Origin: Heloderma charlesbogerti
Lineage: Eukaryota; Chordata; Lepidosauria; Squamata; Helodermatidae
Assembly: GCA_026122225.1 (NCBI GenBank)
Contig: JANEZZ010003056.1
Coordinates: 186,001-250,000, forward strand
Direction of reading: 5' to 3'
DNA: 64,000 bases
Shown: in pieces, positions 51,293 to 62,179 of the stretch
How positions within the stretch are numbered: the first letter of the stretch is position 1
Layout of the letters: every line of letters begins with the position of its first letter
Made by a program: the position numbers and the translations under genes
The notes under the pieces: model-generated
The model's database searches: none
The model's input: only the letters and a program-made list of their open reading frames with translations
Told to the model about the DNA's origin: nothing

Positions 51293-51617
51293 GCCTCTAA
51301 AGATTGGGTGGGCATCGCCACATCTTGTAAGAGCAAAGTCTATCGTTTATGCATCGGCTGACAGACGGCAGGCAGGGAGGTGGCCCTTCCAGTGACCTGA
51401 AATAAACAAACAGATGAGCTGCTTCACTGAACCAGACAACTGGTTCTCCTAGCCTCGTCTTGTCAGCTGATACCCTGACTGGCAGCAGCTCCCGGGGACT
51501 CAGACTCTTTCCTAACCTGAGACCCTTTTAGATCGAATTCAACACATTTAGACATGCATCACACGTATATCAGCCAGGGTGGTGTAGTGGTTAGAGAGTT
51601 GGACTGGGACTCAGGAG

Positions 51618-54001
51618 AAAACATGGCCCCTCCAGGAAATTCCTGACTTGTGTGGTGGATAACTTCCTCCTATAGAAAGTAGAGGAAGGAACTAGGGGAT
51701 TGGCTATCCTTGACTTGATCCTAACCAACAGAGATGACTTAGTGGATAAAATAGCAGTTACAGGAACTCTGGGGGAAAGCGACCATGTTGCACTTGAGTT
51801 CTTTGTTCTAAGGTAAGCAAAAGCCGAGTGTAGTCAAATGTGTACCCTGGATTTTAGGAAAGCTGATTTTAATAAACTCAGAACAGTGATCAGTAAGGTC
51901 CCATGGCAAGCGACGCTAATGAGAAAAGGAGTCCAAGATGGGTGGGAGCTTTTAAAAAAGGAAATTCTCAAGGCACAATCGCAAACAATTCCAACAAGAA
52001 GAAAAGGTGGAAGACAACAGAAGAAGCCCATGTGGCCTCACAAAAAGCTTAGGGATGACCTGAAAACAAAAAAGGACACATATAGGAAGTGGAAAGAAGG
52101 CCAAGTAACAAAGGAAGAGTACAGGCAAGTAGCACAGAATTGCAGGGATGGCGTCAGGAAGGCTAAAGCTGAGAACGAGCTGAGGTTAGCGAGGGAGGCT
52201 AAAAACAACAAAAAGGCTTTCTTCAGCTACGTGCATAGTGAAAGGCAGAGGAAAGAAATGGTTGTTCAGCTATTAAATAAGGATGGCAAAACGATAACAG
52301 ATGACAAAGAAAAGGCAGAGGTGCTCAATTCCTGCTTTGGCTCAGTCTTCTCCCAAAAGAGGGTCTATGACCCCCCTGGCAAAGGCGAAGTGCAGGCTGA
52401 AGAGGCAGGATTGCAGCTTGAGATTGATAGGCAAATGGTCAAGGAACACCTAATGACTTTGAATGAGTTCAAATCTCCAGGGCCAGATGAACTGCATCCT
52501 AGAGTAATAAAGGAACTGGCAGAAGAACTCTCAGAACCGCTGTCTATTCTCTTTGAGATATCATGGAGGATGGGGGAAGTGCCAGATGACTGGAGGAGGG
52601 CTAATGTTGTCCCTATCTTCAAAAAGGGTAATAAGGAGGAACCTGGGAACTACAGACCAGTCAGTCTGACATCAATCCCAAGGAAAATTCTGGAGCAGAT
52701 GATAAAGCAATCCATCTGGAAGCACTTTGAAAACAATGCCGTGATGACTCGAAGCCAACATGGATTTGTCAAGAACAAATCCTGCCAGACAAATCTGATC
52801 TCATTTCTTGATCAAGTAACCTCCCTTGTGGACTGTGGGAATGCTGTAGACATCATATACCTCCACTTCAGCAAAGCTTTCGACAAAGTGCCCCATTATA
52901 TCCTGATGAGGAAACTAGCTCAAAGTGGGCTAGATGAAACAACAATCTGGTGGATCCACAGTTGGCTACAGAATCGGACTCCAAGAGTGCTTATCAATGG
53001 GACCTTCTCAAACTAGGGAGAGGTAAGGAGTGGGGTACCACAGGGCTCAGTCCTGGGCCCAGTGCTCTTCAACATTTTTATGAATGACTTGGAGGAGGAG
53101 GTGCAGGGAATGCTGATCAAATTTGCAGATGACAGAAAATTGGGCGGGATAGCTAATACTTTGGAAGACAGAAACAGAATTCAAAGTGATCTGGATAGAC
53201 TGGAGCGCGGGGCAGAAAACAACAGAATGACATTTAATAGGGATGAATGCCAAGTTCTGCACCTAGGAAAAAGAAACCAAATGCACAGTTACAAGATGGG
53301 GGATACGTGGCTCAACAACACTACAAGCGAGAAGGATCTTGGAATTGTTGTTGATCACAAGCTGAATATGAGCCAACAATGTGATGTGGCTGCAAAAAAG
53401 GGAAATGCTCTTTTGGGCTGCATTAAGAGAAGCATAGCTTCCAAATCCCGGGAAGTACTAGTTCCCCTCTACTCAGCACTGGCTAGGCCTCATCTGGAGT
53501 ACTGTGTCCAGTTCTGGGCACCACAGAAGGATGCAGAGAAACTGGAGAGGGTTCAGAGGAGGGCAACAAAGATGATCAGGGGACTGGAAACAAAGCCCTA
53601 TGAAGAGAGACTGAAAGAACTGGGCATGTTTAGCCTTGAGAAGAGAAGACTGAGGGGAGATCTGATAGCACTCTTCAAGTACTTGAAAGGTTGTCACAGA
53701 GAAGAAGGCCAGGATCTCTTCTTGATCATCCCAGAGTGCAGGGCGCAGAATAATGGGCTCAAGTTACAGGAAGCCAGATTCCAGCTGAACATCAGGAAAA
53801 ACTTCCTGACTGTTAGAGCAATACGACAATGGAACCAATTACTTAGGGAGGTGGTGGGCATTCCCACACTGGAGGCCTTCAAGACGAGGCTGGACAGCCA
53901 TCTGTGAGGGATGCTCTGACTTGGATTCTTGCATTGAGCAGGGGGTTGGACTCGATGGCCTTGTAGGCCCCTTCCAACCCTACTATTCTATGATTCTATG
54001 A
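51618..54001 (+). mobile_element. CR1 LINE, 5'-truncated young copy inside a SINE
   Basis: 2.38 kb from AAAACATGGCCCCTCCAGGA (equal to 13776 onward in the first copy) to CTATTCTATGATTCTATGAT. ORF1 and most of the endonuclease are absent. No clear target duplication: the junction shares GAT/AGAT with the SINE. Nearly every line aligns without gaps to the first copy, apart from a 6-bp deletion near 53524. Confidence 0.95.
51619..53907 (+). pseudogene. CR1 ORF2: C-terminal endonuclease and full RT, three nonsense codons
   Basis: One frame stays open across the copy except for TAG at 51673, TAA at 51814 (a Glu codon, GAA, in the first copy) and TAG at 53014 (Trp codon in the first copy). It holds the end of the endonuclease ([10 protein letters not shown]), the linker (LDFRKADFNKLRT) and the RT: FKKGNKEEPGNYRPVSLTS, motif A YLHFSKAFDKVPH, GVPQGSVLGPVLFNIFMND, and FADD at 53122-53133. 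It ends with PTLEAFKTRLDSHL. In motif A the first copy has LDFSKAFD and this one LHFSKAFD: the metal-binding Asp at 52864-52866 is His, so the enzyme would be dead even without the stops. Confidence 0.92.
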
Positions 54002-54339
54002 TCCGGGTTCTAATCCATGAAGCTCACTGAGTGACTGGGCCAGTCACTGATTCTCAGCCTGACCTACCTCACAGGGTTGTTGTGAGGATAAAACAGAGAG
54101 GCGAAAGATTACGTATGCCACCTTGGTGGCAGGAAAAAGGCAGGATATAAATGTAATAAATAAAAAAATAAAATGTGTTCTGCTGCCATACAACTGTGGG
54201 TCCCAGTAAACTCTACAGACACAAATGGCAACATGCCATTTATAAATAACTAGCAAAATGCCTGTTGCACTGAGGCTGTGCATGCATGTTTAGGGATGCC
54301 TTGTATACCACAGGTAAGGATCAGTAAGACTTTTGTTCG

Positions 54340-54445
54340 GTTCATTTTTTTTTATAAGAATGTACCAGAATTCGCACATTTCTTGATGAGCTGAACTTGA
54401 GATGAATAAAACTGGAATGTGGGAGAAAGTGAAGCGGACAGATTT
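54340..54445. mobile_element. Fragment of the AT-rich hAT-like family
   Basis: GAATTCGCACATTTCTTGAT..GATGAATAAAACTGGAATGT..GCGGACAGATTTGTCCATCCA. The right end resembles CATCCCTA with bases lost. A weaker relative lies at 54690-54830. Confidence 0.5.
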
Positions 54446-54541
54446 GTCCATCCAGGCCCAGGGCTTTAAGTGCTTCGCTCTTAAAAGTCTGGCCTTGAAT
54501 CCCTGTGTATTCAGCCATGTTTGTGGTGCTGAATTCGGGCT

Positions 54542-54608
54542 GTCACCTTTCCTTTCCTTTCCTTTCCTTTCCTTTCCTTTCCTTTCCTTTCCTTTCCTTT
54601 CCTTTCCT
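54542..54608. repeat. (CCTTT)n pentanucleotide microsatellite
   Basis: Thirteen CCTTT units without interruption. Confidence 0.97.
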
Positions 54609-54830
54609 GACAAGTTCCTCTTCTTTATTAGCTAAATGGAAGGCAGGTACAAATTGGTCCTGTGCCTCATGAACTGGGCCAGTGCAGATGGGTGAGAATT
54701 TTACTCGCTTTGTTTGTTTGATAAGAGTTTAGCAAAATTCACAAATTTCTTCATAAATAGAGAACTTGAAGTTTAAACAGAGCAAAAAACTGGAAGTGGG
54801 AGAAAGCAAAATTGACGGTTTTGTCTGTGC

Positions 54831-56961
54831 GCTAACTGCAAGGCCCCTGGGAGTATGCCCGGTGAGTACTTGATGTATACATTGTGCAAGTACACACGGG
54901 TTCTGCAGGAGCTCTATCTGCCGGGATTGGGCCACCTGGCAATATAGATGGAAAACTTTTGTCTTCACTGCCACAGCACCCTTTAGTGCAATGCTTTACC
55001 TTGCCTAGTGGGCACCCATTCATGTATAGGGAAGACAGTAAGAAGGGGCATGCATGGGGTGGGAAGCGAAACTTGCTCCCATTCTGCATTTCAGCTAGAT
55101 GGGTGTTTCCACCTATCTAGCTGAGGCGTTGGGGAGGGGGAAGGAAGGAGGCTGGAGGGTTCCTCGTAAACCAGCCTCCTCAGTCCCCTCCCCTTCCTAC
55201 CCACAGGAATCCCCCCTGTACCTTTCCTCCGAGGTCACTTTTGCGAGGTTGCTTTTGCAAGGTTGCTTTTGCAACATCAGAGAGGCAGCTGGCGTGGTTC
55301 TCTCCACACTGGCTGGGAGGGGTAGGGGCAGGGGTGGGGAGCTCGAGGGGTGGGGAGCTCAAACTCCTGGGTCCAAGGTTGGAGCACTGCCCCCGACCCC
55401 GGATCCAGGAATCTGAACTATCCTATAACCTCCGGACTCTGTGAAGGGGCCATAGGGTTGCTCTCTTAAAGGTGAATACAAAATTCAAAGTCTGTTACAA
55501 TCAAAATATACAACCATATTCAGAAAAAAATTAATGAATCAAAATAAAAAAAGAGAGCAATTGTCACAAATCGAAACTTTCATGAACTTGCACATTTGTT
55601 TGCACAGGCGGGTAACATTGTAAGGAAATCGCCTTTCACACAGAGGATTAGGGTTGCATTTGGAGATCAGCCTCTCTTTCCTCTCTCTCCGTTCTTTTCT
55701 CTTAAAACATTTCTTCCAAGGCAGAGGTGCGACCCGATAGATTATGCTAGTGACAGCTGTAACAAAATGCTGCCACATGCCATCACCAGCTAATCAGTGT
55801 GCTCCTTTTCGGCCACTCTCTTCGGGGAGTGCATTCGGCCGGGCGTTCCATCCCTACCCCCAGTTGTCTGTTTTTCTTTCCCAACGGGTGTGCAATTTTC
55901 GATGGTTTCTGAGCATCCTCAGTCCTCATCCAGCTATGGGGGGAGAGGGGTTGCCCCCTTAGGTGTCAGCTTCTGGAGGGGCAGCCATGTTGGTCCGTTG
56001 CATCAAAAACAGTGAAGAGTCTTGCAGCACCTTGAAGACATAGTGCGCAATCTGACTCAACGCGTGCAGGGTTGCGCCCCTAACCAAGTCATTCCAGAAC
56101 AAGCTTTCAGGGGCACTGTCCACTTCATGAGCTGCATACAGTGATCACCTCAAATTGCCAGATTTACATAGACAGGCTCGATTTACCTGCCAATTCGAGG
56201 TGAGTACTGCATGCATCGGATGAAGCGGACAGTGTCCACAAAAGCTCATGCTAGAATAAATTTGTGACATAAGCATCTTCGTTGTTCCCCCACTTATGTT
56301 GGCTTTTTAAAATACTCCCCCCCCCATACCTGGGCATTCCCATGAACATCACAATACTTCCCTCTTGTTTCTCAGTTGCTCCATTTTGGCTCACATCCTA
56401 TCAGCACTCACCACCCGAGTTCGCTGTTAGAAGGAGGGATGGCTCTCACTGGCAGATAAATGCCCCAGTGCTAGTGACTGCCACTGACAACAGCCAGAGT
56501 GCCTTCCGCCAGGTCCCTCTAGCCAGCACTGTCTACTGTGGCCTGGAGATGGAGGGGTTGATCCTGGAGCTTTACACATGGAGAGGAAAAAGGTCTCTGT
56601 TGCTGAGCTGCGGCCCCTCCCTGCTAAACAGACGTGCAGTATTGAGGAAGCCACAAAGAGCATGCTGGGTGGTGCAAAAGGGTGGTGGCAGACTAGAAGC
56701 TGGGGGACTAGGAGTGGCAGAGTAGATGATGGGGGCATGAGGTGACCAGATGCAAAAGACAACAAGGCTCCTCTTGCTTTAAGAGGGAAACTACGCAGGT
56801 ACGCAGCTTTCCTGGGATCCCTTCTCCCCCATCAAGCTGCAAGTGCCAAAATCTCCTTTACTGTGCAGCTCTTAAAGGTACAGGAGCCCTGTCATCTGAT
56901 CTTCTTGCAGAGATGGGATGTCTTGGCAAATTAACACAGTGAGTGCAAAAGAGAATAGGCA

Positions 56962-56966
<5 letters not shown>
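54831..56966. other. Unassigned sequence
   Basis: No gene or definite repeat. A stretch at 55235-55275 repeats GCGAGGTTGCTTTTGCAAGG then TTGCTTTTGCAA locally. The 56735-56900 stretch resembles parts of 57.8 and 1.0 kb (GGTGACCAGATGCAAAAGAC, CTTAAAGGTACAGGAGCCCT) and is probably an old repeat. Confidence 0.35.
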
Positions 56967-56996
<30 letters not shown>

Positions 56997-57017
56997 CACA
57001 CACACACACACACACCA
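56967..57017. repeat. (CT)n(CA)n microsatellite
   Basis: About 14 CT units followed by about 9 CA units. Confidence 0.95.
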
Positions 57018-58290
57018 TTCTGCAAACTGAAGTGCTAAAGAAGAATACACTATGCAACTTGATCATTTGCTGGAATATCAAAGCATAGACACCGCTTGCT
57101 CCCCGATGGGCCTACTTGCTTTTTAAAAATCTGCTTGAGAAATTCTCCAGGTGCTGCCATCTTCTGAGGTGAGCTGGGCGGTACCTAGAAATAAAGCCTT
57201 ATCTCTGGTGGACCCTTGCATGAACAATACTCTTCCAGAGAACATGTGGCTGGCACCTATTTTATATGCTTTTCAGTCCCAGTTTAATTTATTTCATTTA
57301 TTACACAAATATATATACCATTTTCCAGTAGGCTATCAGAGCAGTTTACAGAAACAGTAAAAACATAAAATGTAACCGTAAAAACACCGATTGACTATAG
57401 CCAGGCTGGCAGCTGAAGATAATTACATTTTCTGGAGCTTTTAATCAACCTGATTGCTTCTCTTCCTGCTGCTCTGACTGCTGTTGCACTTTGTAAATAT
57501 TTTAATCTAATATTAATTGTTGAATGTTGTTTTGTTTGTTAGCTGCCTTAAAAATGTTTGCTGAAAGGTGGGATACAGAAACGCTGGACAAACGGACAAA
57601 TACAAGCTAGTCTGGGCAACCAGCTGTATAGCAGGAGAGGAAGCCCAAACATTTTCATAGTTCTACAACAACCTTGCCCAAAATGTGTTGGACTACAGCT
57701 ACCATCATCCCCAGCTGGATGGTAGAAGATGGAGGAACCCTGGCAGGTGCAGATTTACCAGGTGACAAAATAGTTTAATAGTTGTCTTCTACAGAACTAT
57801 TAAAGGCACAGGGGCTCTTACTTCCTCTGCATCAGGTCACCCTGTAATGGGCATAAAATCTGGATACAGTTATAAACAAAAGGAATTATGTTTCACTGGA
57901 AGTGCAGGGAAGTGATGAACAAATCAATCATAAAGTTCTGATGATGGCAACACTTCAGCCTAGAGATGAGAACACGGTTATAAATGATGGAGTTTGTTTG
58001 GCCAGCAGAGGCCGCTGTAGTGCAGCACGTTGGCCGACTCTGTCTGTCTTGTCTTGTGAGCCAAATTTCGCAGGGAAAGCTCTTAACCAGACCCTTGTAG
58101 GAGCCACTCCGTTAGGATTACCCAGTGTGCTGACAGTTAAGCACACGTTCTAGGGCTTTGCTGGATCAAGGCCTAAGTGAGCTCAGTTTCCACGGATGCA
58201 GTCAATCTGGGAATGTTACAGCATCTAGAAACGAGACTCATTTGGAACCACATCTGTCTGGCATCAATATTCCAAACCAAGATGCAGAAT
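57018..58290. other. Mostly unassigned; LINE-type tail and half foldback
   Basis: 57280-57400 (TTATACACAAATATATATAC then CATTTTCCAGTAGG) and 57480-57600 look like LINE-type tails. 57663-57735 (AATGTGTTGGACTACAGCTA then CCATCATCCCCAGC) is a foldback arm. Nothing coding. Confidence 0.4.
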
Positions 58291-58294
58291 GAGT

Positions 58295-58560
58295 ATATAG
58301 AGATATATAGAAGTATGGCCACTTACACCTTACCCCACAAAGAGGAAATGAGTCACCAAAAAAGAGGAAACCAATTTGCATAATATTTGCCTATGCAAAT
58401 GTATGTGCATATGGGCAAATTTAGAAAAAATAACTATTATTTGAATAGAAATACAAGACATCTCACATTAGCGGGGAAGACAGGGACCAGGTGACCTTGC
58501 TGTTAGCAGGCAGTTTCAAGGCCCTTTAGCTCTTCCTTCTTATGGTTCTTAATTTTGAAC
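58295..58560 (+). repeat. Unnamed dispersed repeat R2, copy A
   Basis: Shares order with 61760-62060: (G/A)TCACCAAAAAAGAGGA-like, TTTGCATAATATTTGC, GAATAGAAATACAAGACATC then TCACATTAG, ACCAGGTGACC, TAGCTCTTCCTTCTTATGGT then TCTTAATTTTGAAC. Family unknown. Confidence 0.55.
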
Positions 58561-58854
58561 TGACTGAGCCACACTTAAAAGAGAGGATGCCATTAAAAAG
58601 GATTAAATTAGCATATGCAAATGTTATGCAGATCTGCACCCTGTTTTGCCCTCTCTCCTTTGGGTGATCCATAAGTGGCATGTGGAGAAGCTGGCTGCCC
58701 CAGACCAAGCAGGCCAAAAGCAGGCTGTGTGGGTCAAAATATGCAGGTGGTTGAAGTCCAAGGCAGCAGCCAGGATCATGAAGGACAAGCTGACACAGTG
58801 TCCTCACACCAGAGATGAGTTGCTCAGATTGAAGAACAAGAGCTGCAGCCAGGG
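58561..58854. other. Unassigned sequence
   Basis: No repeat or gene could be supported. Short plus ORF of 79 codons, unrecognised. Confidence 0.35.
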
Positions 58855-59062
58855 CAGTGGAGGCTGGTGGCTCCAAGGTCAGTGAGGCAGTGAATCCACT
58901 CCGGGGTTCAGTCAAGACTCTTAAGGAGCTCTCCAAGGTGCTGAACCCTATCCCTCCTTGTTGTGAGGATAAACAGAGAGGAGGAGGAGGGGGCTCGTGC
59001 GTGCTGCCTTGGGTTCCTTGGAGGAAAAGGAAGGATATAAATGTAGCAAACATATAAATAAA
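58855..59062 (+). mobile_element. Half CAGTGGAGG MITE fused to a truncated SINE tail (copy 9)
   Basis: 58855-58947 is the left arm of the MITE (CAGTGGAGGCTGGTGGCTCC..CTTAAGGAGCTCTCCAAGGT). The return arm is absent. The sequence passes straight into TTGTTGTGAGGATAAACAGA..CCTTGGGTTCCTTGGAGGAA..GATATAAATGTAGCAAACAT, the 3' third of a tRNA SINE. A deletion joining two elements is the simplest reading. Confidence 0.75.
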
Positions 59063-59387
59063 ATCCAGGGCAGGCAAGGACTTGAGCCATGAACGTCCTT
59101 GTCTGCATGGTGGCACTTTCAGGCAGCTCAGACCACTCTTCAGGCTCCACTCCCCCCTCCCCTGAAAGTGCATTGGTTTCACCTGATCTGGTTTAATTGG
59201 GCTACAAGATTCTCAGGAACATTAGGTACTTGTGCGATGCCTAACATTCACCACTAGATGGAACCAGGTAATGAAATTTGATTTGATGTATTAAATTCAT
59301 GTGGCACATATTCTCTGGCCAGCTTACAGATCAGTGTATCAACAAAAGAAAATGTGAACAATGCAAAATACAACAATTAAAAACAAA
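59063..59387. other. Unassigned sequence
   Basis: No repeat or gene could be supported. Confidence 0.4.
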
Positions 59388-60849
59388 CAAACCATAAACA
59401 ATTAGCATGAAAAAAACTTTCCTTCTAACAGAGACAGCAGAAAACAATTGTCGTTGTTTATTCGTTCAGTTACTTTTGACTCTTCGTGACTTCATGGACC
59501 AGCCCACGCCAGAGCTTCCTGTCGGCCGTCGCCACCCCCAGCTCCCCCAAGGTCGAGTTCATCACCTCCAGAATATCATCCATCCATCTTGCCCTTGGTC
59601 GGCCCCTCTTCCTTTTGCCTTCCACTTTCCCTAGCATCAGCATCTTCTCCAGGGAATCCTGTCTTCTCATTATGTGGCCAGAGTACTTCAGTTTTGCCTT
59701 TAATATCATTCCCTCAAGTGAGCAGCCTGGCTTTATTTCCTGGAGTATGGACTGGTCTGATCTTCTTGCAATCCAAGGCACTCTCAGAATTTTCCTCCAG
59801 CACCACAGTTCAAAAGCATCTATCTTCCTTTGCTCAGCCTTCCTTATGGTCCAGCTCTCGCAGCCATAGGTTACTACGGGGAATACCATTGCTTTAACTA
59901 TGCGGACCTTGGTTGTTAGTGTGATTTCTCTGCTCTTCACTGTTTTATCAAGATTTGTCATTGCTCTCCTCCCAAGAAGTAAACGTCTTCTGATTTCCTG
60001 GCTGCAGTCAGCGTCTGCAGTAATCTTTGCGCCTAGAAAGACAAAGTCTGTCACTGCCTCCATGTTTTCTGTCTCTGTTTGCCAGTTATCAATCAAGCTG
60101 GTTGCCATAATCTTTGTTTTTTTGAGGTTTCACTGCAACCCAGCTTTTGCACTTTCTTCTTTCACCTTCGTCATGAGGTTCTTCAGCTCCTCCTCGCTTT
60201 CAGCCATCGAAGTGGTAGCATCTGCATATCGGAGATTGTTAATGTTTCTTCGAGTGATTTTAACTCCAGCCTTGGCTTCATCAAGCCCAGCACGTCGCAT
60301 GATGTGTTCTGCGTACAGGTTGAATAGGTAGGGTGAGAGTATACAACCCTGCCGTACTCCTTTCCCAATCTTAAACCAGTCCGTTGTTCCATGGTCTGTT
60401 CTTACCGTTGCTACTTGGTCGTTACACAGATTCCTCAGGAGGCAGACAAGATGACTTGGTATCCCCATACCACCAAGAACTTGCCACAATTTGTTATGAT
60501 CCACACAGTCAAAGGCTTTAGAATAGTCAATAAAAGAGAAATAGATGTTTTTCTGAAACTCCCTGGCTTACTCCATTATCCAGCGGATATTGGCAATTTG
60601 GTCTCTAGTTCCTCTGCCTCTTCGAAACCCAGCTTGTACATCTGGCAATTCTCGTTCCATGAATTGCTGGAGTCTACCTTGCAAGATCTTGAGCATTACC
60701 TTACTGGCATGTGAAATAAGTGCCACTGTTCGATAGTTTGCACATTCTTTGTTGCTTCCCTTTTTTGGTATGGGGAGAAAACAACAAACCATAAACAATT
60801 AGCATGAAGAACAACACTTTCCTTCTAACAGAGACAGCAGAAAACAATT
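59388..60849 (-). mobile_element. BovB (RTE) LINE flanked by a ~62-65 bp direct duplication
   Basis: The BovB body (about 59450-60784, minus strand) is 5'-truncated in the RT fingers. It ends with the complement of GTTCAGTTACTTTTGACTCT then TCGTGACTTCATGGACC, the BovB tail. The sequence CAAACCATAAACAATTAGCA..CTTTCCTTCTAACAGAGACA then GCAGAAAACAATT occurs on both sides (59388-59449 and 60785-60849). The only difference is a small A-rich indel. Confidence 0.92.
59473..60798 (-). pseudogene. BovB ORF2 RT and C-terminal region, two stops, YADD changed to YADA
   Basis: One minus-strand frame runs nearly the whole copy: FLPIPKKGSNKECANYRTVA, LPDVQAGFRRGRGTRDQIAN, stop at 60568, FIDYSKAFDCVDHNKLWQVL (motif A), VRQGCILSPYLFNLYAEHIM (motif B), RYADATTSMAESEEELKNLM (motif C, 60217-60228), stop at 60130, EAVTDFVFLGAKITADADCS, SCESWTIRKAEQ-type text and FELWCWRKILRVPW, ending VHEVTKSQK. 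In the 33-kb copy motif C is YADD. Here the second Asp is Ala, which would abolish polymerase activity. The frame is otherwise well kept, implying a fairly recent insertion. Confidence 0.92.
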
Positions 60850-61535
60850 AGCAGCATGAATATGTAGTCCTACCATAAAGAGGAAAAAGTGGTCTCTGGA
60901 AGGAGAAATTCCACAATACGCTTGTCTTGAAGTTAAATTTGGCAAAGCCAAAAGCCTGACCGCCAAGATTAAGGCAAAAACAGAAAAAAAAAAACATTTA
61001 GGGCTGGACTTGTGCTTCCTGTAGAAAGGAGCCACTTCAAAGTTGCTTGCCGGAAGATTAAAATTGCAGTCTTATCCATGCTTACCTGGGAGTAAGACTT
61101 GTTGATCACAGCGTGACTTACTTCTGAGTAGAGAGGCATGCTGGCTGGGGAATATTGAGATTTGCAGGACATTTCTGTCCAAACGTGCATAGGATTTCAC
61201 CTTTAGTGAAGCACCACTTCAGTCAGTACAAAGTAGCTGGGAAAAGCAGGACACTGGGAGAGGCCTCACTCTGCATTCCATCATTTATTGTGAGTAGAGA
61301 GCAGGGCCTTCTCTGCTGTGGGTCCTACTCAGTGACTGGGTTCACACGATCACCACAGCCCACTGTGGTTTATCTAAAACAGCCCATGGGTTCTGGGTGG
61401 TTTGTTAACCACATCAACAACCCACCCTTGCCGGGTTCGGATGACCCGACAAGCTGCAGTTGGGGCTTGAATGTTCAAAATGGCCGCCTGCACCACAGCA
61501 CACCATGGCTGAAATAAGCCATGGTGGGCTTCTTG
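60850..61535. other. Mostly unassigned; old repeat at 61050-61200
   Basis: AAAATTGCAGTCTTATCCAT then GCTTACCTGGGAGTAAGACT..CTTACTTCTGAGTAGAG..GCATGCTGGCTGGGGAATAT looks like two worn MITE pieces related to 42.0 and 11.6 kb. Confidence 0.4.
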
Positions 61536-61759
61536 ATCATGTGGCTACTAGTCCTAATGGCTATGTGCTACCTCTAGTACCAGAGGCAGTGAGCCTATGT
61601 ACAGCAGTTGCTGGGGAACATGGGCTGGAGGGTGCTGTTGCGCTCATGCCCTGCTTGTGGGTTTTGGTCGACAGCTGGTTGGCTACTGTGTGAACAGAAT
61701 GCTGGACTAGATGGACCCTGGGTCTGGTCCAGCAGGGCTCCTCTTATGTGCTTATGTGA
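61536..61759 (+). mobile_element. CR1/L3-type LINE tail
   Basis: GGCTACTAGTCCTAATGGCT, GCTGGGGAACATGGGCTGGA then GGGTGCTGTTGCGCTCATG, and GGACTAGATGGACCCTGGGT then CTGGTCCAGCAGGGCTCCTC closely follow 31.87-32.07 kb. Confidence 0.85.
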
Positions 61760-62172
61760 AGCATCACCACTAGGGAAGTCACTTATGAATCACCCCTCCC
61801 CCAAAAGGAAAGGTATGACCAAAAAAGAGGACAAAGGAGAATGCTGATTTGCATGAAATATGAATATGCTAATTTATATGTGAGGATGCACATTTGGAGA
61901 TAATTATAATTTAAACAGAAATACAGTACATCTCGTAGTGTGGAAGAATGAGACCAGGAGACCTGTGTGCTTTGCTCAGTCTGCTGTCCAGGCGCTGCTG
62001 ATGTGCAGCTTGATAGTCCAGCTCTTCCTTTGCATGGTTCTTTATCTTTAAACTGGACCTGGACTGGACCAGCCCTTCAAATAGTGGACTCCTTCCAAAC
62101 AGAGGACGGTCCTTTGGCAGCCCTTCCAGCAGAGGACTCTCCTCTGTAAAAGATGACAGATGGTCACCCTCG
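61760..62172 (+). repeat. Unnamed dispersed repeat R2, copy B
   Basis: Matches 58295-58560 in order (ACCAAAAAAGAGGACAAAGG, AAACAGAAATACAGTACATC then TCGTAG, CCAGCTCTTCCTTTGCATGG then TTCTTTATCTTTAAAC). It runs on to AAAAGATGACAGATGGTCACCCT. Confidence 0.55.
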
Positions 62173-62179
62173 CTCTCCT

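Larger units (their letters stand above)
51571..54173 (+). mobile_element. tRNA-derived SINE split by a CR1 insertion
   Basis: The SINE head CAGCCAGGGTGGTGTAGTGG..GAGTTGGACTGGGACTCAGGAG (51571-51617) and its remainder CCGGGTTCTAATCC (B box)..CATGAAGCTCACTGAGTGAC..GGATATAAATGTAATAAATA (54002-54173) abut exactly when the CR1 is removed. Confidence 0.9.

Noticed and set aside
58526..59182. 218-codon minus-strand ORF
   Set aside because: Most of it is the antisense of a MITE half and a SINE tail (58855-59062), and no domain is visible.
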